Assembly: GCF_022605725.1 (NCBI RefSeq)
Contig: NC_065561.1
Span: 20,808,256-20,872,255, forward strand
DNA: 64,000 nucleotides
Origin: Anthonomus grandis grandis
Taxonomy: Eukaryota; Arthropoda; Insecta; Coleoptera; Curculionidae
Reading direction: 5' to 3'
Both the position numbers and the translations under genes were made by a program. The notes under the pieces are model-generated. The model did no database searches and had not been told where the DNA came from. It saw only the letters and a program-made list of their open reading frames with translations. Shown one piece after another: positions 25,501-37,500 of this stretch (position 1 is the first letter of the stretch; each line of letters opens with the position of its first letter).

Positions 25501-28500
25501 AATTTAAGCAGCATATTAGAACCAGTACGATCACCAAAGTGTTCTTTAAATTTCTTTTTCCACAAATTAGATACATCCGTTTTTGTTGGTATATAGTATC
25601 TGTCGTATAATACGTTATCATACTCTTCCCCCAGTTCTTCCATTTTATCCATACAATAAATATGGTAAGCTGTGGCTGCAGAATGACCCCCGTCAAAAAG
25701 ATAGAATATCTTTTGTTTGGCCTCTGATCCTAAACGTCTCTCACGAAGCGCTTCAACAACATTCAACCTATGACTATGTGTAGATCTAAATTCTATCAAA
25801 CAAGGCCATTCTTCTGAAGTCAAAGATGTTTTCACTGATTTAGATATTTAAAAAATTTCTTTATAGTTATGAAAAGTTTCGCTAAGCAATTAATATTTTT
25901 TGATTTTTTTTGTTTTGTGCCAGTCGATTTAACTTTGGTAGCTGTATTAAAATGGCATTTATAAATGCGTTTAAAAATATTTCTTGGTGTTGTGGTCGGA
26001 ACTTTAAATGTTTTCTCGATTGTTCAGATTTCTCTAGTTACTGCTTCAAGGTTAGATACCCATCTCTATAAAGAAAAAGTTTGAATTACTTAAAAAAATC
26101 AAAAAAGAAAAAAATATTAGTTGCCACCGAATCTAATTTTAATTTTTAGTTTTTTTTTTATCAATCAGTCACGTTGATAACATAAGACCGACGGACAAAA
26201 GTTATTTTTTGTTAGTTAAATTAATTTTTAGTCAGATGCAGTCCTCGGTGAAATACCTGGTATCCCTTTTATGCAATAAAGTAAGTTTCCTCTATTTGTT
26301 TAGAAAGATATGTACATACAAATCTCAGAGGTTTAATATCCACACAGGTTTAATAATTATTGTTTTTATAATTGAACCTTTAGCATTCAATTCAACACCT
26401 TATATATTAAATTCTCAAAAAATTTATTTGTTATTTTAAAAGAGCAAGAAAGGGTCATTCCATTCATGTTTTACAAAAATGCCACAATTACAATCGAGTC
26501 TTAAAAAAACATGAGTGTTGTTTTATAAATCTGTCGAAAAATACTTTAAACAAGCAATATCTGACATAAAGAAAATTGGTAGTCTATTCAAATTGTTCAT
26601 TTTGGCTACAAAATATATAATATCTACTACTTATTGAATAAAAATGACAAAGGTCATTGATATGATAAAGCATCAACAAAATTATTTACCTCCTGTGTAT
26701 GCTGAACTCAGACAAAAGCAGCCTAAGTTTATTCTAAAGTATTCAATGTTCTAAGCCGATATTTATTAACTTTTCTCTTTAAAGTCATAAAATCCCTCAC
26801 AGTATTCCCTTATTTTAAGTTTTTTTTTTCATAAAAATAAACCAATAATAAAAATAAACAAACAATGAGGTTATGTAAGTTATGTTACAGTTTTTTTAGT
26901 CGTATTCGCAATATAGATAGAAATATCTGCTTTAAGTTTCTTTAGTTTTTTTATATTCATAATTTTCTGGTAATTCCCGCATTTTGTTCACCTCGAAAGA
27001 CATACGATGTACCAACAATCAATTGTCACATGTGAATATAAAATAAAAAATACTACTTGCAATACTTCTACTATAGCCCTGATTGTAAATAGCAGACGTA
27101 TTAGGCGGATACGTCTCCTATTTAAAAATGATCTTCGGGCAATGCCGAAGGTTTCCGAAGGGATAACGCGTCTCGTGTTTACAAATATGCGGCCGGCCAC
27201 TCTATTGGCCCTCTTCGTCCTATCCATCTTCCTGGGAACACTGTATCCAAGTAATTACGGACATCTCGAAAGAAATGTGGCGGTGCGCCGTCTTGCTGAA
27301 ACCACAAATTATCTGTCGGGACTGCAGGGTCTTGTTCGTCTGGGTATAGGGCAGCCAAAGCAGAGATAAGATCTTCTTGAAGAAAATTCAAATAGCGTTG
27401 TCCTGTTAAGTTTTCTTCGAAAAAGTGTGTACTTTATTTTCCACGATATCAGCCCAAGCATTAATAGATTTACGGTACTGTGTATGAGCCTCAGTTGCCC
27501 AGTGTGGATTTGACACTGACCGGTACCGACAATTTTGCCGATTTACGACACCGTTTAAACAAAAAGTTGCTTCATCCGAAAACAAAACTCGTAACACAAA
27601 CTGACGGTTATTATTGCAAATGTTCATCATTTGCTCGGAAAATTGGTTTCTTCGATCAGGATCGTCCTCATTTATGTCGTGTATTAGTCTAATTTTATAA
27701 GGGTGGTATTCATTTGCTTTTAAGATGCGTCTTACTGACGTTCCGGCTATATTATTATCAATTAAAATTTGTGAAGTTGCATTGTTGATGACCTGATCTT
27801 GGCAAATCCCTAACATGACCTGAAGTTATGAATTTGTGCTCTATTCTACTAACTGTTGACTGAGAAATAGGATGGTTTGGGTAGTTGGCATTAAACAGTT
27901 CACTTACTTCTTTTTGCGTGCGCACTCGATCCCCATACCATAGCATCATCAAAATTTCAATTCGTTGGGCTTCCGTTAAATTAGCCATAATTTATTCTGA
28001 TAAAAACTATTAATTTTCGAACTGACAGTGACATTCGAAAATGGAGATTCTTTACAAGTGCAACCATGAAAATAGAAACAATTGGCAGTTTTTATAACAT
28101 TATTTTTATCCTCGATTTTACCTTAATTTGTGAATAGACGTACTTACTTGCTTTCTTGTTATTTAAATCTAAATATTTCTGAAAGAGTTGAGTTTTGAGA
28201 TAAGGTGTGTTATACGAAACTTGCTTGGAATTTCGCCTATATTTCATAAATGCAATAAAAAAAATAGTATTCCATTTAAAAAAATGACCGATGACGTCAT
28301 ATCTTTTTTTTTGTTCCACCCTGGATACAAAAAAATTTATGTGAAATAAAAAAATCGACGAGTCCGAGCGTTTTCTCAAAAAATCATGTCTCTAATTTTT
28401 TTCGAATTTATGCGGAACTTTAGGCGGTCACTGTATATAAGACTTTATACATAATTAGAAATTGCCCTTTTAAAACTTTGGCAAAATTACTAATATAATA

Positions 28501-31500
28501 GATAAAGGGCAAGCCCTTAATATAGTAATCCAGACGGTTTTTTTTACTGCTTAAGTAAGACCAAAGTCTTTTGATGCTTTTTTTTAAGTTAAATTTTTTT
28601 TTTTGGTTAACTGCGTAAACACCTAAAATTTTAAAAAAACTGGGATTTTGCATTTTAATATATTTTTATAGGACCCATAGTTTTGTATTACCAAATGTTC
28701 GTTCCTAATTAAATCGCTCCGTTGCAAATCGATAAAAGTTATTAGTGGCTGAATTAAATGGGTCTTTGCGTTATTATCTAGATAGCTTGCGTAAGATTTG
28801 ATACCCACAATATCTATGTTAGGAAATATCTGTATACTAGCGGTTCCCAGGTTCAAATGACAGCATTTATATTCCCTAAATAGTTCACCACCCCCATTGA
28901 TTTTAATTGAGGGTCCTTTCAAAAATCCACATGATAAATTGTTGACTAAAAAATGGAAGTTTCAGTAATAGCAATAAAATCATAAATGTAAAAAGTCTCT
29001 TGTTCAAAGTTAAAGTATGGGTAAAATGGTAATTATATGTTCCATTTCATATGCTATAAGGTAAAAACTGACTAAATTAAAAATGTGTTAAGAATGTGTC
29101 GGCAATTTGCAAACACAACAATACACAACGCCATTTTATTAAAGTTGGGGGGCTTTCTGATGCACTACTTTAGAGATATGATTTCTAGTCCCAGTAAATA
29201 AATGTGTTTTATAATTTTTGGCAATTTTTCTTACTTTTCTCATAAATCAAAAGAAATTACTCAAAAATTAGGTGTAATATACTGTCCGCGAAAAACTAGT
29301 GATTCAAAATAATTTTCATTAACTTCAATTTATCTACCCAAAAAAGCTAAATACACGGTTTTACCTTTAACTATAATGTAACCCTCGAACGCGGCCAATA
29401 TATCTTGGGCAGGTGGCATTAACGTGGGCAAAATATAAACCATCTCAGTCCGGAAATCTCCGGTTTTACCGTTACACTCTCCATAACCCCATGACGCAGT
29501 GAGCAAGGTTTCACCGGTGCCATTCTTCAAGGTGATCAAGTCTCCTTTTTTGAAGGACAAATACAAATCTACGTCAGACTATATAAAAAAAAAGCATTAC
29601 AAACAGACGTAATAAAGTCCAGTGCAACGATATATTAGAATGGTCACCCGTCAAAACACCAGCATTCCACCTGCCAAACAATGTCATCCACCTTCTATTT
29701 ACATCGTTTGAGAAGTAAAATGCTGGTGTTTTGACGGGTGACCATTCTAATATATCGTTGCACTGGACTTTACTTTTATACTTTATTATTATACCGTATA
29801 GTCCTGGGTGGCTACACAGTAAATTGAACGTTTCCTTAACCCGTCTATAATGAATTGTATCAGGGAGCTTAGGTTCTTCGCGTCAGGTGAGGAAAACACG
29901 TATTCTTTCTTGGATATCTACAATGAATGCATGTTAATGTAACTTAAAACAGTTCGAGCAACTATGAATCCTTACAGTAGTGAACATCAACTTCGGTTGG
30001 TTATTAGTATACTCGAATGTAATGAAAAAGATGTCGGCAAAAGTGAAATCGACCAAAACTCTCTCCTGGTCATCGATGATGTAGATCCCGGTCCAGTTTA
30101 CGGCCAGGATCACTTTCTTCTTTGATACAGTTGGTCCGGAAATTTGCTCCACCTCGTAGAATTTGGAGAACAGTATTGACCAAGTAGATTTACTAGAAAA
30201 GTGAATTTTAGGTCAATGAAAAGCGGAAATACCTGGGGTCTGGTGAAGTAAGGAAAACTGAATAGAATACAGTGTGCAACTGAGGAAACTACAGAAGGTT
30301 TCATGGACAAAGGCTTGTAGGAATAAAAAAAACTCAGGAAGGCTGTTAAATAAATGCAATTGATTGAGTTTGAAACTCTTTAAGGTGACTTCAAATGGCT
30401 TGAAGATGTTTTTTTTGACAGGATAATTTTGAATTTCTTCCAGGCAATTTTTGAATTTTTTATACAGGTAGTCAATGTCACTTTTGGTCATTTTTTGGAC
30501 CTGAAAGTGCCTAAAACTTACTTTACCTGCTCACAAGAAAGATTAAATTACTTCAAAGGAATCTGGCTGGAAAAGAATTTTTAATTTGGAAATTTTTTAT
30601 CCAAGCAATTGAAGTTTAGTCTTAGTTCAAATACACGTACTTTATCTGCCTGGAAGAAAGAAATATTGACTTTGAAGGTCTATAAGTGACTTCAACTGCT
30701 TGGAATAATTTTAGTAGAGAAATGTTTAGTTTCTTCCAGACAGTTGAAGCAATTTTATGACACTTTACAGGCAATTGGAGTCGCTTTTGGTTAATTTTTA
30801 AGCACGAAAGTACTGCAAAATGACTTTGGTTGCCTGGAAGAAAAGTTAATTTAATTTAAAGGTGTTTTTAATTGCTTGAAAAAGGAATTTCAATTTGAAT
30901 TTCTTATCCAAACAGTTAAAGCCATACTTTTCAAGCAAATGATGCCTATACTTGGGTTACCGAACAGATGAAGTCAGATATAGTCATAGTTGAAGCGCTA
31001 GTCATGAGAAATATTGACTTTAAAGGTCTATAAGTGACTTCAACTACTTGGAAAAATTGCTTAACTTTACTAGAGTAATGTTGAATTTCTTCCAGGCAGT
31101 TGAAATAATATTCTAAACCTTTTGAAGGCATTTTAACGGTTTATAGGTCTGAAAAGGGAATTATTTACTTGCAAGGGTGACCTGGCAAAAACTACCTTAA
31201 GTGTGTTCAATTGCCTGAAAAAAGTATTAAATTTTAACCACGTCATTTCGATAATTTCCAGACATTTGAACAAAACATCTTGGCATTTTCCTGTTGAAAA
31301 CTAATATAAAAGTCCTAAATCCCGTTTACCTGTAAATAACAACAAACTCCTTAGCCTTATTAGCAGGCATCTTCTTCTTCACGCAGACAAGCATTTGAAA
31401 CGCTTCCGATATTGTATTCTCCCATAATACCAACGTACCATTCAGTTGAGCTTCTCTTAATGTATGCGTGGGTAAGTACATTAATAATTTAGTTTGTAAA

Positions 31501-34500
31501 GTCTGAAACTGAGTTTTGGAACAATGTCTACAATTTATTAAACTGGATTGTACATACTCTAGTGTTTAGAATGGCTCCCCCTTCTATATACAACCTGGTG
31601 GCTATAAGTGTCGCTAAGTCTCCCTCTTGTTTGCAACGGTATTCACCCGATCTAAGACCTTTCATGACCTAAAATAGGATCACTTTACGATATATTAAAA
31701 TCAACCATCATAACACGAACTTTTGGTTAGATTTAATTATGATTAACTTAGGAAACATAGAAGTGTTACCCAATTAGTAATTTTTTGTTTAAATTAGTTG
31801 TGAAATTTCATTTACAATTTCTATTCACCGATTTTTCAATGTGTGAACTATGTAATTTTAAGTCAGGGAATGAATGCAGTTCGTTTTGCAGCAAATACTG
31901 TAGTAAAGTTTAAAAATAATATTTCAACTATTGGTATTTATATAGAGGTACAATGACTGTATAACTTTAAATTGATAGCAATACAGTTAAGTTTTATTTA
32001 GTGTTTTTGTCGTTCTCTATTTGTAGTCCTTTACATAATCATGTAAAATGTAACCCAGTTATTTTCCGTACAATTTTTAGTCTTTACCTTGAGTTTATTA
32101 GCTGTAAGGTCATTAGATGTAAATAAATAAATAAAATGGACATACCTGTTTATAGATTAGATTAGTGGATACTGGATCCAAGGCAGGATTGTGCCAAGGA
32201 GAAAACATTTCTTTCTTCAAGAAAATTTTCCATGGGCTCTTTTTCTCGTCGTGTCCCAGTTCCTTCGAATATTGTTCGCATTTCGAGATGGCGTCCAGGA
32301 CGTGGTCACCTTCGCTGCCAATGGACATAACCTAAAAAAAGGTTTATTATAACTAATAATAGGACATGAAAAATTATATTTATACCTTATCATAAATGCT
32401 TATAAATAGTGAAAATCCAAAGGAGTCAACTAAGCCTAGCGACTTGGCAATTTTCGCAATAATCTCTTCTGCATTGCTAGCAGAATCGACCTCCACATTT
32501 TGTATAGAGTCATCTGATAAAGCAATAGCCAAAAAAATTGGCTCTTTATTCTAAAACAAACATTTATTTAATTAAAAAAAAAAAAACTAATACAATAGAC
32601 CCACCTTATTGGCAATGAGTTCCAAATAAGTAGGCGGCTGACTTCTATTTCCATTTTTCAAGGTTCTCACCAGCCTTTGTTGGGCCAGTGGCGCGTAAGC
32701 GGAGGGGCCGGTTTTGATAAAGGCCCTTAAATAGGGCAAAAGTCGTTCTGACGGGGCGAAACAGCCCAGACAGAGCGATAGCAGGACCCAACCGCGAGCA
32801 AAGGAGGCTTTGTTGTAATTGTTCGTTAGCTGCTTGCAGATGATGCACAGGATTTCGTCTCTAGAAGAGGAGCACGGACTGTGAGTGTGTTTTTTATTGT
32901 CAGAATTGTTTGTTTATTTATAAAGAGGCAAAGCCAAGTAATAGATATACAACACTTACAGGAGCACAGAAAATGATTAGGTAATGATAATGAATAAGTT
33001 CTCACTAATGTTTCCTAAAGTTTGACCCAAGAATGTCGAGATGTTGCTTTGCTAGTCTGATTGTTCTAGTGAGAAAATTATTATCACATTTAGTATAGTT
33101 ATATGAAATGAAATGAAAATATTACATGCATTATACAAGTTGTTTACATTACAGTGTTGTAATAGTTGTTGCTTAAGGGTAAGATTTGTAGAAACAAAGA
33201 ATCGATTTCTGGAGACATGTAGTTTGAAGTTTTGACACTAAATGATCTGTGGCTCTAGTGGTATATTCATGGAAATCATGATTTCTTAAGAGAGTATCTG
33301 TCTTGCCATGAGTTTCAATCAGAGACTGATAGAGGAATAAGCTGGGAAAGGTCAGTTAAACACTTTAATAGTCTGACTAGAATTTCCTTAAAGGATAGCA
33401 TCATATGACTAAAGAACCAGGCATAATACTAGGCTACTAACAAGGATGACTGATTGACTGTGCCCAAGTCTTTTCAAGAGAAAGATGCTGGTCGAGAGTT
33501 TCCTGACTAGATGATCTACTTGAGAATTATACAAAAATGTACAGAGAGTGGAAAAAAATATATTTTTTTCAAAAATTGATTTTTCTGTTATTCCCTCTCT
33601 TCTAGACAATCAAATTAATTTTTTATCTCTTCCAGGCAGTTGAAATTGAATGTTGTATATTTTAGAATGAAATATTGAAATTCCAAAAAAAAATCTTTAA
33701 ATTCCTGGAAAAACATGGAAGTTTTTGATCAAATTTCTACAAAGAAGTCTAGGTCTTTTTGTGTTTTCCAGGCATTCCAATACAATGCATTTACATACTG
33801 TGTTTTTAAGGCATCTGAACTGTTTTATTTCTTTCCCTTGCTTTCAAATTTTTCCCTCTTCCAGGCAATTATAGTCCTCTAACTCATCAACCAAATTTGA
33901 CATAGACCTTCGAACAGTTTCTATAAATTAATTCATTGGACACTTACTACAATTCTTTGGGTTTATTTTTCTTTCCAATTCAATTTATTTAGCTCTGCAA
34001 TAAGGCTATTATTAATTAAAACTTTCTGTAATTAAGTTTATTTGTTATTGCCAAAAGATACCTGTGGTATCTATTTTGAGACACCAGGACATTCTCGAAG
34101 GAAACCAGGGTTTCTTTTCCTTTCACTTAAGGCCTGTTTTTCTTGTCCAAATTTTTTTACTTTCAATATTAATTAACAAAGAATAGTCTCATTAGTATAA
34201 CTGTGGGAACAAATTGATGCCTGTATATAAATAATCGTTATTTTCTTTAAAGTACCATAGAGATATTCTGGTCACACTAGTTTGCAAAGTTTAACTCCAA
34301 GGTGGAATAAATTATTGGCTTATTCCAGGCAGTTGGGTGTGATTTAACCATTAAAATATCCAGAAATCACTTTTGTAATTTATTCCAGGCAGTTGAAGTT
34401 CAAGGTAAATAATATCCAGAAATCAGGTGAAAAGGGTACAAAACTATAGAGAAATGAGTGCCTCGACTAAATTACCAATTTATTACAGGCAAATTACAAG

Positions 34501-37500
34501 AGTTAGGTTTCAAGTTGAGGATGAAATGTATTTGAAAATAATGTTCGAAGGGCTATAAAAAGTATTCAAAAGTGACTGCTTGGAATTAACTGATGCATTA
34601 TTCCAGTCTTTGGGGGGTGAGAAATATTCGGAAAAATATGGTAACAAGAACAAGAGGCTACTTAAAAAATGACTGCCTGGTATAAATTATTGCATTATTC
34701 CAGGCAGTCGGGTATGATGTGGTCTTAGATTGGATTTAATAGGTTGGAAAATGAAGATCACAGGGGAAAAAACGTGTTAAGTCAAGAAATTTGTGAAATC
34801 GAACTAATCAGAAAAAATGATTTAGGTTAACGATACCCGCGTAAAAAAGGTTTTGTTTGTTATTGCTGTTAGTGAAAAACAATACAATGGACAATAATAA
34901 TTTGAGTGATTGTGAAGATCATGAGACAAAGCCAGTAAGCACAAAAAAGAGAAAATGTACGGGTCGGGTAAGAGATATTACCAAGTAATTGAGGCTTCAG
35001 TTACATGTAACTGGTGATGCCTGTCAATGCCGACGATACAGATGTTTTGAAAAGATAACTGCAGATGAAAGAATGGACATTGTACGAAAGTTTAATCTAA
35101 TAAAAAGTTGGAATGATCAAACAGCCTATTTAAAAGGTCTAATTTCTCTTTGTTCAGTGGCTCAGCGCCGACCTCGATTACCGGAAGATGAGAGGGTACT
35201 GAGAACTTCAACGTTTTATTACAAGGTGCGTATAGTTCGTGAGAATGTAGCAGTTAAAGAGCGAGTTTGCAAGAATGCGTTTGTTTCTCTACATGGTTTA
35301 ACAAGACGTAGAATAGAAACCGTACAAGAGTCTCCAGATGAGTGGAACTGCACGTATTGATAAACGCGGCAAATATTTTAATAGAAAACACAAACTAAGC
35401 GTTGAAACTAAAAACAAAATTTTAGAATACATCTAGATCATGATATGTTTAAAGAAAAGTTTCTTCAAGTTAAGGCTATGAAACTTACCGCTTCATATTT
35501 TGCAGCAAGTTTAATATATCCTTTGGATATCCCCGTAATGATACTTGTAGCTTCTGCGACCAATTAAATGTACAGATTGATACATGCCAAGAGGAAAAGG
35601 GCATTAAGGATTTGATGTTTTAACAAAAACTACATCTAGCGAAAGCCGAGGTATTATTCTACGCATGTAAAAAGCAGGCCAGGTTGAGGAGTCGAACAAA
35701 GGCAGACACAGAAGCAATATGCATGGATTTCGGAAGAAATTTGCCCATGCCGAATTTATCCACGAATGATGTGTACTACAGCCGGTAGTTATCATTATTT
35801 TCATTTATTGTACACAAACTCTCAAATTCTGAAGTATTCTTCTATGCTTATCCTGAGACAGTAGGAAAAAAGGGCGCGAACGAAGGCTGCTCATTTTTAT
35901 TTGTTTATATTACCTTGAAGTTACCTGCTGAAGTTAGAAATTTACAGATATTCTGTGATTCGTGCTCCGGACAGAATAAGAACTCTCCAGTGTTCATTAC
36001 TTAGTCCATCATCGTTCCAAGTCACATTCCCCATTCGAGGTCACTCCTACATGGAATGCGATAAGGATATGGGGATCTTAAACGGAAAGTTTCGGGCGGA
36101 AGTACCGGATGACTGGTGTAAACACATAGAAACCGCTCGTTTAAAACCCGCACCATTTCTTGTTGAAAAAGTTGATCGTTATATTATGATTAGAAATTGG
36201 ACAGATTTTCTATCTGCAATGTATGTGAAAAAATGTCCTTTCGCCACACGTTCAATCCGGCAATTAAAAATTACCAAGGAACATCCTCGCTTAGTTTTTC
36301 ATCGAGAGTAAGTATCTCCAATAGTCTTTGGAACTCGTCAGTTAGGTATTGTACCTCCAAGAAAAAAGAGAATCACTGGTCCGCCGCAACTTTTGGTTAG
36401 TAGGCTCGTTTTGACTCTTGCAACAATTTAATTATCAGTATTTTTTTTAATACATATGATACACCTATCATTGTATAAGTATTGTATAAGTCAGTGACAA
36501 ACACCTTTTTCCCCGGTATTCGGAGTTGTTTGAAACTTCGACACATTGTGGTGAAGTACCAGTTTGATATTATATTACAAAATGTCATTGAGGACATAGA
36601 GCAAGGCCATAGCTTCAATATGATGGCAAATAAATAACCATTTTGCAAGCTGTGTAATTATCGTAACGTTTCTAACCTTAAAATTCGTTTCCTGTCAAAA
36701 AATAGAAAAATGAAAAATGACTTGGCACGTTTTTCCCCTGTGGTCTTCAAATATCATCAGGCACATTTTCAAAACAATCTTTAGCCTGTAACAGACATCG
36801 CTGATATATTACTGTATATTGTCAAGACTAAATTGCACAGAATTCTTAGCAAAAATACTTCAAAAGAAAGTTTTAAAAAAAGAGCTCGAGTTACTAAACG
36901 CAACTTGGTGATTGAGCATTGAGTAGTTTAGGCCCATGGATTTTCCAATTTTTTTTAGAGAGTTTTATCTTATATATATTATATCAAAACAAAAATATTC
37001 TTGGATGGAGCTTTTTTGTAAGAAAAAAAAAGGGTAACTTACCATAGGACATTTCTATAGTGCCCTGGACTTATGAACCCAAATATTAGGCATAGAATAT
37101 AACATGAAATGATGAAATATATTATAGAATTCTCACATGCGAATCACTTTTTTAACGAACTACGATATTTTCTTTGTTCCTACATAGAATAAATAAAATG
37201 TAACACAAAAAAACCGCATGTTTTTAAGTTTTTAATCAGTTGATAAATTTGGAATGTCAGATATTTGCTATAACCTCCGCGGTAGTGCCGCTAAAGCAAT
37301 AAAAACCAAGCAGCGCGGCGTGCCGGCGGCCCATGGTATCGAGCAGGGTACGCGCGTCGGATGCCGCGTTTTATGGGATTAACGGTATGTCCTAACTAAA
37401 TACGATGCGTGCGTTGCGGCGATCGCTTGTGATACCCGCACCGTAGGAGTTTGCGACAAAATTTGAATGCGTCCAAATTTAAGACGGGCATACGTGGTGC

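Larger units (their letters stand above)
23273..27988 (-). pseudogene. DD41D mariner-superfamily transposase, split by a MULE
   Basis: The N-terminal part (27988-27191) starts MANLTEAQRIEILMMLWYGD and QSTVSRIEHKF, a helix-turn-helix of the DUF4817 type. It then has VLFSDEATFCLNG (first Asp) and NLWFQQDGAPPHF (second Asp), ending GPIEWPA at the insertion. The C-terminal part (23506-23273) resumes RSPDLNPYDYFLWGYLQ (third Asp) and ends at TAA. Joining across the MULE is seamless, and I count 41 residues between the second and third Asp. Frameshifts near 27800 and 27410 also break it. Confidence 0.85.
23016..28433 (-). mobile_element. Mariner-superfamily (DD41D) transposon with long TIRs
   Basis: A 5418 bp composite. 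Both ends read inward CAGTGACCGCCTAAAGTTCC, with TA outside each (23014-23015 and 28434-28435). Inverted repeats continue for ~230 bp on the left (to about 23245) and ~330 bp on the right (from about 28100). The left arm lacks ~95 bp present on the right between GCATAAA and the TATGACGTCATCGG segment. The transposase on the - strand is split by a Mutator-like element at 23507-27190. Without it the element would be ~1.7 kb. Confidence 0.88.

Noticed and set aside
30213..30491. A 92-residue - strand reading frame beside the FERM1 exon
   Set aside because: Lies in CCTGGAA-motif intron DNA and ignores the well-supported acceptor at 30192.
32645..32848. A 67-residue - strand reading frame
   Set aside because: Alternative frame of the myosin MyTH4/FERM exon at 32860-32605, whose own frame is conserved.
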